Source: Agrypnia vestita | Lineage: Eukaryota; Arthropoda; Insecta; Trichoptera; Phryganeidae | Direction: 5' to 3' | Length of the DNA: 64,000 bases | NCBI GenBank assembly: GCA_016648135.1 | Contig: JADDOH010022984.1 | Coordinates: 99,320-163,319 of the forward strand | Part shown: piece by piece, positions 56,217-64,000 of the stretch | How the letters are laid out: every line of letters begins with the position of its first letter | Position numbering within the stretch: position 1 is the stretch's first letter | Translations under genes and position numbers: made by a program | The notes under the pieces: model-generated | The model's input: only the letters and a program-made list of their open reading frames with translations | What the model was told of the DNA's origin: nothing | The model's database searches: none

Positions 56217-56569
56217 AAATAAGTAATAGGTACCTAAAGGTTAAACACTGAAAGTAGGTATATGTGATAAAAGTTTAATTAATAAATACTGTCTATTGCA
56301 TTCACATTATTTTTGTTTTCTTTTATTTGCCCTAGATGTAGGTGACGAGTCTGTTGGACACTACTGGTCAGTTACGTTACACGAGCATACTGGGTAGGGT
56401 TAAATAAGTAATCCTCGTTGACCGCATTCAAAACATTTTTTTAATTATTTGGATGATGCTGCCCTTGATTTTATACCCCACATATATAAAATTCATGATA
56501 AAATAAAATATAAAGCGTACATTTCAAGCACTCTTTTCAATGCACGTCATGGAGGGGTTTTGAGGGGAG

Positions 56570-56576
56570 TATAAAA
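56570..56576 (+). promoter_or_regulatory. TATA box of the ionotropic receptor gene
   Basis: TATAAAA in GGGGAGTATAAAACAGGAG lies 66-72 bp before the ATG. Transcription would start near 56600 and give a leader of about 40 bases. It is the clearest core promoter in the window. Confidence 0.6.
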
Positions 56577-56641
56577 CAGGAGTTCCGCTGCAAAAGCCGC
56601 GCACAACGACACCTCTCTCCGACACCCAAGCCTACTGCAGC

Positions 56642-58432
56642 ATGAAATCGCTTCCAGTACCGGTCCTGTTAGTCGCTCTGATGCAAACGGTCTGGGCGGA
56701 TTCGTCGCTCATTCTAGACCGAGTTCAGAAACCGTACATAGAAGCAGAATTACTAATGAGGAAGTATGTTCGTGAGCACGCCAAATTAAGGAATGTTTTG
56801 ATTATAACTTTGACCCAAACTGAAGCCCACATTCCAGGAACAGCGATCGTGGCGAGAGACATGAACGTTCCCATGGACAAGCCGACCTACCGCTATACGT
56901 ATCGCAGTTTCACAGAAAATTTCAAAGCCTTAATGAACAGTGAAGCGTTTAATTCGGATGCGATCGTTCTGGTTCAAGCTCGAAACGTTTATCTCCGTAT
57001 TCCCATGTACGATGACTGCTTCTTTATAGTGATGACTGACCCGCAGAGCCGAATTTTAATGAATTTGGTAAGTGGTGTTGTAATCATCGATGCGGAGAGA
57101 CACGTTACAATAACGGACCATAAGAGATTCTCAAATTGCGTTACAAACTACGCGGATCGTTCTGTTTACAGAAAAAGTTTCATCAGGAATAATCTAAACG
57201 AAATAGCCCGGAAACCACCAAAACCCCGCAAAATTCAATGTGTCATCTATATAGGTGTCGCGATTCCGTTTCTTTCTGGTGAATCAAACGATGTTCAAAT
57301 CGGTTACTTCAAAACTCATCCAGTGTGGAAAATAATTGCAACCCTGTGCGAGATGAAAAACATTAAATTGAAAATGATGCTGCTTGAGGAGGAACATGAA
57401 ATACTGAAGAAAAACTCCAGCTACCGAATTAAGAAATGCCGTTTAGTTTATGTAGATGATTATTTAGTATTAACACACGAGTCTCAAAATGCCAGGGCTT
57501 ATTTTGGAAACCAAGAAGTCGTGTGGCTGATTGTCAATCCAGGAAGGAAGGTCATCAATTTCAGCATCATCTGGAAGGCGGTCGTCGTCACTTGTGTCAT
57601 ATTAACAACCGTGTCGCTCTCCGAACTGTGCCTGGGGCGCTGGTTCTCCGCGCAGGCCCTGCTGCTGTCCGCGTGGTCCGTCCTGCTCGGAGTCTCCATC
57701 CCTCGGCAGCCGCGCCGCAGGCTGCTCCGGTTGCTGCTCTTCTCGTGGGCCGTCTCCTCGTCCACCCTGGTCGTGTGCTACTCCGTGAAGCTGTACAACC
57801 TGCTGGCCTTCCCGGCAGAAGCGAGGTTCAGGACCCAAGAGGCGCTGCTGTCCTCGGACGTCCCCATCGTTGTGCAGACCGACGAGACACTCGACATCGC
57901 GTTAAGCTCTCACAACAACGTAAACTTCAACAAACAAAGACCGATCGAGGTTCATAGCACTCTGAAGTGGCGAGGCTCGCTAAATTGTTCGTTCGCCAGG
58001 CACGTCGGCAAAAAGTTGAGGAGCTCGGAACAGTGGGCGTTCCTGCTGAGCCACAGGCACGCCGCGAGGATCCTGAAGGACCACCCGAATTCCGAATATT
58101 ATTTCATCCCAGAGGTAGTTGTTTCTTCGCCGGTGTACGTGCACGCTTTCTACTCCGACTGGTTCTCCAAATACTTGAGGAAGAAGGTGGATCAGTTGAC
58201 CACGGCAGGCGTAGTGGACAAAATGTTCAAAAACTACGACGTACCCCTCGGTAGGCAGGAGTCCAGACCTTCGGCGCTCACAGTCAACTACTTCGTCAAT
58301 TTTTATATCTTCATTGCATGTATGTTTGGGGTCAGTGTAATTGTTTTCATCGGCGAGATAATTTACCACAGATACATCGACGGTCAAAGAAATCGCAACG
58401 GAAGACGAATGTTGAATTGTATGTCTCGCTGA
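56642..58432 (+). CDS. Divergent ionotropic receptor (IR), intronless
   Basis: A single 596-codon frame with a TATA box upstream. A signal peptide (MKSLPVPVLLVALMQTVWA) starts it. A variable extracellular part with a ligand-binding S1-like half follows to about residue 300. Membrane segments are inferred at about 309-330 (IIWKAVVVTCVILTTVSL), after a pore-loop-like LLLSAWSVLLGVSIPRQP at about 364-390 (LLLFSWAVSSSTLVVCYSV), and at about 551-575 (FVNFYIFIACMFGVSVIVFI). The S2 half lies between the last two. This is the ionotropic glutamate-receptor-related plan of insect IRs, ligand-gated cation channels of chemosensory neurons. The usual SYTANL-like motif is reduced to VCYSVKLYNLLAF, as in divergent IRs, which are probably gustatory. 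Intronless divergent IRs are common in insects. Subfamily not assignable here. Confidence 0.88.
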   Translation: MKSLPVPVLLVALMQTVWADSSLILDRVQKPYIEAELLMRKYVREHAKLRNVLIITLTQTEAHIPGTAIVARDMNVPMDKPTYRYTYRSFTENFKALMNSEAFNSDAIVLVQARNVYLRIPMYDDCFFIVMTDPQSRILMNLVSGVVIIDAERHVTITDHKRFSNCVTNYADRSVYRKSFIRNNLNEIARKPPKPRKIQCVIYIGVAIPFLSGESNDVQIGYFKTHPVWKIIATLCEMKNIKLKMMLLEEEHEILKKNSSYRIKKCRLVYVDDYLVLTHESQNARAYFGNQEVVWLIVNPGRKVINFSIIWKAVVVTCVILTTVSLSELCLGRWFSAQALLLSAWSVLLGVSIPRQPRRRLLRLLLFSWAVSSSTLVVCYSVKLYNLLAFPAEARFRTQEALLSSDVPIVVQTDETLDIALSSHNNVNFNKQRPIEVHSTLKWRGSLNCSFARHVGKKLRSSEQWAFLLSHRHAARILKDHPNSEYYFIPEVVVSSPVYVHAFYSDWFSKYLRKKVDQLTTAGVVDKMFKNYDVPLGRQESRPSALTVNYFVNFYIFIACMFGVSVIVFIGEIIYHRYIDGQRNRNGRRMLNCMSR

Positions 58433-58774
58433 ATCTTGATGTATTTATTTGTTTATTTATATTGATGTATTTATTTGTCCCTTGGTATACTAGTGGTCGG
58501 GTGGCTCAGATGGCGGAAAATATCCTCTGGGATTGTACAATTTTGAATGATGCGAACGTAGGTATGTTTGACCGAGTTTCGGATGAATGAAGGAGGACGA
58601 TCGTGTAACGACGTCCTCGTAAAGAATGCGAGGAACTTCGGATGCTTCAGACAGTTCACTCGTTGTGGGTAACTCGCTGGGAAATTCTGAGGGGATCTTA
58701 GTTAACTTTATGTTTTGTTCATGTTGCGTTAATGTGTTTCTCTTGCACTGAGTGATTATCTGCCGGTCCTGTGC
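58433..58774. other. 3' flank of the receptor gene
   Basis: TTATTTGTTTATTTATATTG repeats follow the stop. No canonical AATAAA close by; no further gene. Confidence 0.35.
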
Positions 58775-59538
58775 CTTCCTAGTAGTAATGGGTCCGCTCT
58801 GTACTCACTACTACAATGTAGTACTACATTACATTGAAGTGCACACTTCGCACGTTTTGAAGTGTAGTGCACACTACAAACTACAAACACCAAAGTTATT
58901 GAAAGTATAAACTTCAAATAGTACACTTCATTTCAAAGCGAACACTACAAAGTTATCGAAAGTATGAGAAACATACTTTAAACAGTGCATTTTAATTTTT
59001 ACGTGAAATTTTTGGGAAGTTGATGTAGATAAATGAAGAAATCTCTGGAAACTATAACAACCCCCCTCCCCATGGTTTGAAAAATTTTGGGACCGAACGA
59101 AGAAATTTTTGGGAACTTGATGTAGCTAAATGAAGAAATCTCTGGAAACTCCCCCCCCCCCCATGGTTTAAAAAATTTTGGGATCGAAGGGAAGTTGATG
59201 TAGCTAAACGAAGAAATCTCTGGAAACTAACTTTTTTTTTAGGTCGCCAAATGTTACTTCGGAGAAAATATCGTCATTTATCTTAAATATTTTTCTCGTT
59301 GACCTTTTTTTTTTTAGCTCGTCAAATTTTTATTTGGGAAAAAAATATTTACTTCACTAGTACTACAATTTTGTAGTACAATTACTTCATTTCATTACTT
59401 AACTTCATTAATATTACAATTACTTCATGTAGTTTTTACTACAATTGTAGTGTACACTTTGTAGTCTTCAAACTGGTGAACGTGTGTGTGTTGTAGTCTT
59501 CATTTCGAAATGTAGTTTTTCTCTTCGCTACTTCCTAG
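58775..59538 (+). mobile_element. hAT-like family TAGTGATGGTCCGCT, copy 3, with perfect 8-bp target duplication
   Basis: The element spans 58783-59530 (TAGTAATGGGTCCGCTCTGT ... CTCTTCGCTA). CTTCCTAG flanks both sides (58775-58782, 59531-59538). It is the longest copy and has an internal tandem array (59007-59225). No transposase is encoded. Confidence 0.8.
59007..59225 (+). repeat. Tandem array of an approximately 100-bp unit inside copy 3
   Basis: TGATGTAGATAAATGAAGAA, ATCTCTGGAAACT, a C run, CATGGTTTGAAAAATTTTGG and GACCGAA occur two and a half times with small changes. The C runs vary in length. A diverged inverted unit is at 1085-1160. Confidence 0.7.
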
Positions 59539-60100
59539 TCATCAGACAATCAATCACACTGCGTTTTTTTGTGTTGTTTTCGTCTCGTTTCAGTTTGACT
59601 TGAGCCATCCACTGCCGACTCCTGTGGGATTTGTCTTCTTTATAATATGTATCAATGTTTTATTCTTTATACACTGTTTGTTTGCTTTGATTGTTTTTGT
59701 TTTTCTTTATTGGTTTTCCTATTTTTATTGTTATATATATATTTTTTTAATATGTATCTGTTTATGCTGACATATCTACTACTGTTATATGTAGGTACGT
59801 TAAGTTTATTGCTAATAAAGACGAAGGTTTAGGTTGGGACAGTGAATGGCTTTGATCTAGCGGCCGTGCCGCTTCGCAACGGTTTATACGACCGGTGCAG
59901 AGCAGCACGGTCCTGCTTGTTAGTAGAAAAAAAATGTCAACCTGGAGACGATTGAGTAGGATCGATATAGAAGCTATTTCAATTATAACTAACGGTCCTG
60001 GGTAAGCGGCGGGTACCATTCACTCTATTTATTTGTGTCTCACTACCGCTTCATTATAATCTCTAAGTCGGTCCCTCCTCCCGGCCTCTTGACTATTCCC
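59539..60100. other. No gene recognised
   Basis: A T-rich stretch (59640-59830) gives a hydrophobic but low-complexity frame. 59860-60020 is moderately GC-rich without a recognised motif. Confidence 0.35.
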
Positions 60101-60149
60101 CTCCATCTTTTCGGCATCCTGCAGACCTAAGCGCCGTCACAGAGCTTTC

Positions 60150-61056
60150 TCTACTTGGTCAAGTTGAGTGGGGGACCTTCCTGTTCATCTTCGAGTCGTC
60201 CTCTGATGTTTCCCACCGTATTAACCTTCTCCAGGCTATGTTATTTTCATCGTTGTCAAGAAAATGGATGTTGTGTATTAGTGACTTTTCAAATGATGAT
60301 TGGGTATATTCAAGGATGTCAGCCTCAATGGTATGGTCAGCACAATACATATTATTATGTGCGACACTTTCTTGTTGGGGGACAACGCGTCTTCGAGAGA
60401 GAGGGAAGGTGAATTAGCTACCCAAATTACTACATTAGCTACCCATATCACATTAAGTGATTTTTACCATAAAATTATTTTTTGCGTAAAGATCCGAGAG
60501 TGGTGTATTGTCATCGGCACTCTCGTCACTTTGAGTTTCGTATCCTCCTCTAGGTTCTTCTTCAAGTACCGCAGGATCTCAATTTTCGTCTTCGCTTTCA
60601 TGAGCGCCAAGAAAATCTTCTTTGGACACAAGCAATCGGCGATACCATCCTCGGTGTCCAAATCATTTGAAGCCATAAGTGAGGCAGTAACTTCATCTTC
60701 AAATGAATGTTTTTCTACAACAAACCCTTCCTTGCTGGCTGATTTTTCGGTTGAATTATCGATTACCGTTTTATTCCATAAGTACTTGTTTGATTATTGC
60801 TGCCCATTCTTATTGAAAATTTTAAAATAAAACAAAACACCGTGAAAAAGTTTTGTTAGGAAAATGTGGACGTGGGGTCTCACAGGCCCCGATCAGTACT
60901 AACCAGTTTTACATACTTTTTATCTGTGATCGTTTCGCAACTAAAATGAAAGTTGCTGAATAGCTCGGAGCCGAAGCGAGCGGGGAAGTGGCTTATTCAT
61001 AGAATTCATAGAAGGTGGGGGGCCTCTGGGACCCCACTTCCAAAGTTAAAGGTTAA
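60150..61056 (-). pseudogene. piggyBac-like relic with terminal and subterminal repeats (5' part)
   Basis: The minus strand starts TTAACCTTTAACTTTGGAAG (61056) then TGGGGTCCCAGAGGCCCC. An inverted version (GTGGGGTCTCACAGGCCCC) lies at 60872. Beyond it, broken frames give acidic N-terminal protein: SKEGFVVEKHSFEDEVTASL, ASNDLDTEDGIADC, ESEDEN, and EEEPRGGYETQSDESADDNT with PLSDLYAKNNF. Acidic openings next to GTGGGGTC...GGCCCC ends fit lepidopteran piggyBac-like elements. The catalytic core is absent, so the call is tentative. Confidence 0.4.
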
Positions 61057-61344
61057 GATTAAACTGTATACAGCACAATGTTGAGCGTTATCCATAATGC
61101 ATTGCGTTTCATACGCAAATGATAATGATCAACAATGCATACCGATCTTTACGAAAAACGAAGAGCAAAGTTTCAAGCATATACCCGTACAATTATTATT
61201 GCATAGGAAATGACATGTTTTTAATGATATATGTTAATTACAATCAAATAGTTTCAGATCCAATACATAATGATCGAATTTTCTTACACTTAAAGTCTGG
61301 ATCAAATTTCAGATAGGTTTTAATTATTTTATTTGACTTGTATT
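61057..61344. other. No gene recognised
   Basis: AT-rich DNA between the piggyBac-like relic and the repeat block. Confidence 0.35.
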
Positions 61345-62690
61345 AAATGTTTAAATTTAAATGTTTAAATGTTTATTCAATGTTCAATGTTACAAATGTT
61401 TACAGTGTTTACAAAATTTAATGAAGCTTTTTTCATTGTTGTTGAGTGTCTTGGCAGCAAGTAAACACTAAATTGATTTGACGCCCTGCCTGCTACACTA
61501 GTAATTTACTGTATTATAGCAGACAGTGCTCTTCCAGTAGTATAATGTTCAAGAATATTTATTATTTATATAACATTTGTGAATAAATCTTATTGCCAAT
61601 TAAAATTAAGTAATAGTAATAATTAAATGTTTACAATTTAATAATGGTGTTAATTAATTATATTATAGACAAAGGAAAAAAAATGATCTGAATAGGATAT
61701 TAATAAAATAAAATAAAATAAAACAATTAAAAGTATTTAAAAAGATGACAGTAACAGTAAGACAGTAAGTGAAAAAAATGATCTGAATAGGATATTAATA
61801 AAATAAAATAAAATAAAACAATTAAAAGTATTTAAAAAGATGACAGTAACAGTAAGACAGTAAGTGAAAAAAATGATCTGAATAGGATATTAATAAAATA
61901 AAATAAAATAAAACAATTAAAAGTATTTAAAAAGATGACAGTAACAGTAAGACAGTAAGTGAAAAAAATGATCTGAATAGGATATTAATAAAATAAAATA
62001 AAATAAAACAATTAAAAGTATTTAAAAAGATGACAGTAACAGTAAGACAGTAAGTGAAAAAAAAGACCTGAATAGGATATTAATAAAATAAAATAAAATA
62101 AAACAATTAAAAGTATTTAAAAAGATGACAGTAACAGTAAGACAGTAAGTTCAAATTCAAATTCAAATTCAAATGTTTATTCAATGTTCAATGTTACAAA
62201 TGTTTACAGTGTTTACAAAATTTAATGAAGCTTTTTTCATTGTTGTTGAGTGTCTTGGCAGCAAGTAAACACTAAATTGATTTGACGCCCTGCCTGCTAC
62301 ACTAGTAATTTACTGTATTATAGCAGACAGTGTTCTTCCAGTTCAAGAATATTTATTATTTATATAACATTTGTGAATAAATCTTATTGCCAATTAAAAT
62401 TAAGTAATAGTAATAATTAAATGTTTACAATTTAATAATGGTGTTAATTAATTATATTATAGACAAAGGAAAAAAAATGATCTGAATAGGATATTAATAA
62501 AATAAAATAAAATAAAACAATTAAAAGTATTTAAAAAGATGACAGTAACAGTAAGACAGTAAGTGAAAAAAATGATCTGAATAGGATATTAATAAAATAA
62601 AATAAAATAAAACAATTAAAAGTATTTAAAAAGATGACAGTAACAGTAAGACAGTAAGTGACAGTAAATGTTCTTGTAGGAATAGTATAT
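61345..62690 (-). repeat. LINE 3' end duplicated, with 95-bp tandem units (five plus two)
   Basis: Units starting near TGATCTGAATAGGATATTAA recur with a 95-bp period at 61684, 61779, 61874, 61969 and 62064, then again at 62478 and 62573. Each block is preceded by about 320 bp of shared sequence (61363-61683 and 62175-62477), which differ by an 11-bp gap near 62340. On the minus strand the second block ends in a TTTGAA repeat tail (62155-62178), like LINE 3' tails. So these are probably the variable 3' untranslated regions of two successive LINE copies. Confidence 0.7.
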
Positions 62691-64000
62691 TTTAAATTTA
62701 GTTTATATGATGGCTTTTAATAGGTTTTGGGCATGCTTCCTTCCCTTTTCATGCAGCCAGAGTATCACTTTAGAAGAAAAATACGCGAGACTATGGCTAC
62801 ATGTTTTAAGTTTAGTGTTAAGAGTATTGAATGTTTTTGGTGCTTGGAAGAGGTGAAATCTTTGTGAAAAAGTTTTTTTGAAATTTGGTACAAGATAGTT
62901 GCAGTTCACCTGTGCCCTTGTTGAATGTGAGTGAGTTATTTGTTGGTGATCTTGTTTATGTCGGAAAAAATATTTTAAAGTGTTGAGTTAATATGTTTGA
63001 TTGATGTCCAGGACGTGACATTCTCTGAAAAGTTCTTCTGAAGGAAAACGAAATGGCTTTTTATGAAGAACTCTCAATACCATTTTCTGGGCTTTGCTTT
63101 ATGAATCTAATATAGTACAAGCTGCACCACCCCAACTGACAGTTGCATAATTAATGAGTGAGTGACACAGTGCATAGTATACTATTCTTCTTGTCGATGC
63201 GTCGAGTACATCTCTAATTTCTTTGAAAAAATAAACAAGCTTTCTTATTCTGATTGTAAGATTCAAAATATGTTTTCTCCAGTTTAGATGCTGGTCTATG
63301 TACACACCTAGATATCGTATATCTTCCGTTGTCTGCAGATTAGTACAATCACAGGGTTTATCTTTTGATTGACATGTGTGAATCAGTAGATTTTTGGGCT
63401 GCTTTATTACTGTTCTTTTACTGATGGAGAAACACATGTATTTTGTCTTTGAAGCATTTACTGTTAGTAGATTTTTGTCAAGCCATGATTTTATTCGATT
63501 CAATCCACTTTGTGCCTTTTTTAAAACATCTTCCCAGGAATCATCTTGAAAAAGAAGCACTGTGTCATCTGCGAAAGAAATTATTTTACCGTTTTCTAAA
63601 TTGGAGTTACACATTTCATTGACATATATGAGGAAGAGCGTGGGTCCCAAACCACTTCCTTGCGGTACTCCATATGATGTTTTGTGGAGGTTGCTGCAGT
63701 GATCGCCCGATTTAACTACCTGAACCCTGTTATTTAGATAATCTTCAAACCACGCCAAAGCCGTCCCCCTTATTCCCAAAGCTGATAACTTGTGCAGCAG
63801 CAGTGGATGAGACACCGTATCGAAAGCTTGGGCTAGGTCCAAAAATATACCAATACAACGTTTGTCTTTATCTAATTGTGTAACTAAGAATTCCGTTAGT
63901 TGACATATTGCATCTTCTGTTGAGAGTTTTGATTTGAACCCGTATTGATTGTTGGAGATTATTTTGTGAATATCCAGGTATTTTAAAAGACGTACTTTAA
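62691..64000 (-). pseudogene. CR1/jockey-type LINE reverse transcriptase, partial, runs off the window
   Basis: From 64000 to 63099 one frame is open: YGFKSKLSTEDAICQLTEFL, then GIFLDLAQAFDTVSHPLLL (first catalytic Asp), YGVPQGSGLGPTLFLIYVNE, FADDTVLLF (FADD active site), LTVNASKTKYMCF, YLGVYIDQHLNWRKHI and INYATVSWGG. A stop at 63099 truncates it. The remaining C-terminus continues in broken frames (VNCNYLVPNFKKTFSQRFHL, LWLHEKGRK) to about 62703. The catalytic residues are preserved, so this copy decayed recently. The endonuclease would lie to the right. Confidence 0.85.

Larger units (their letters stand above)
52146..56403 (+). mobile_element. piggyBac element, about 4.25 kb with a nested insertion, TTAA target site
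   Basis: TTAA flanks both sides (52146-52149, 56400-56403), followed by CCCT and ended by AGGG. Subterminal repeats ACCCACAAGCGTCTCGCGGA, ACCCACAAGTGTCCAATAGA (52333) and, at the right, inverted AGTGTCCAACAGACTC are shared. The coding region is interrupted by another TIR element at 53202-55775. Confidence 0.85.
51967..56487. mobile_element. Outer inverted-repeat element that received the piggyBac
   Basis: TATATGTGGGGTATAAAAGC at 51967 and its inverted partner (TATATGTGGGGTATAAAATC from 56487) lie outside the piggyBac. With the piggyBac removed, about 270 bp remains, and part of it resembles 12960-13130. A small non-autonomous element is inferred. Confidence 0.5.

Noticed and set aside
57499..58387. 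Several frames overlapping the ionotropic receptor on both strands
   Set aside because: They lie wholly within the receptor coding sequence and have no independent support.
59647..59832. Hydrophobic 61-codon frame
   Set aside because: Comes from a T-rich low-complexity tract, so hydrophobicity is a by-product of poly(T).
61684..62650. CRISPR-like array
   Set aside because: Units are head-to-tail 95-bp tandem repeats without unique spacers, in an insect LINE 3' region.

Overview
The window looks like AT-rich nuclear DNA from an insect, most probably a moth or butterfly. The signs are many spliced and repeat-laden C2H2 zinc-finger genes, an intronless divergent ionotropic receptor, mariner and piggyBac relics, jockey/CR1/L2/RTE-type LINE fragments, tRNA-headed SINEs and degenerate TTAGG-like repeats. 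There are no bacterial-style operons. The lepidopteran assignment is inference. Layout: 0-18 kb is almost all transposon debris: hAT-like MITEs, a transposase relic of an unnamed arthropod TE family, a decayed piggyBac, L2/CR1 and RTE LINE pieces, and a nearly complete mariner at 15.6-16.9 kb. The left edge holds the first exon of a leftward gene. From 18.3 to 22.3 kb is a two-exon, 13-finger C2H2 gene on the plus strand (gene D). From 23.3 to 24.7 kb is a hAT-like element with an 8-bp target duplication and an unexpected GC-rich core. Three leftward C2H2 genes follow, each with three exons joined in phase 1: gene A (29.7-32.8 kb, 9 fingers), gene B (35.3-39.0 kb, 10 intact fingers, 3' end replaced by a SINE) and gene C (42.8-47.7 kb, 12 fingers). 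Exons 1 and 2 of these genes carry many psi-K-x-E motifs. In B and C the first motif has the full VKSEPRSP form of a phosphorylation-dependent SUMO site. B and C are paralogues by local duplication, sharing exon sequence, intron sequence and promoter sequence. From 48 to 56.5 kb is a gene-poor stretch with a three-layer nest: a small inverted-repeat element, a piggyBac inserted in it at TTAA, and inside the piggyBac a further TIR element with GGTGGGCC ends. That innermost element carries remnants of an orphan arthropod ORF family. At 56.6-58.4 kb is an intact, intronless ionotropic receptor-like gene with a TATA box. The right end holds a third copy of a hAT-like family with a perfect target duplication, a piggyBac-like relic, 95-bp tandem repeats and the reverse transcriptase of a leftward LINE that runs off the window. 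Dispersed families tie the window together: a 0.3-kb MITE in four copies, each with an 8-bp target duplication, and five hairpins whose cores resemble hammerhead ribozymes. The host genes (four zinc-finger genes, one receptor and one edge exon) are probable DNA-binding regulators and a chemosensory channel; they do not form a pathway. All calls come from reading the sequence; no search was run.
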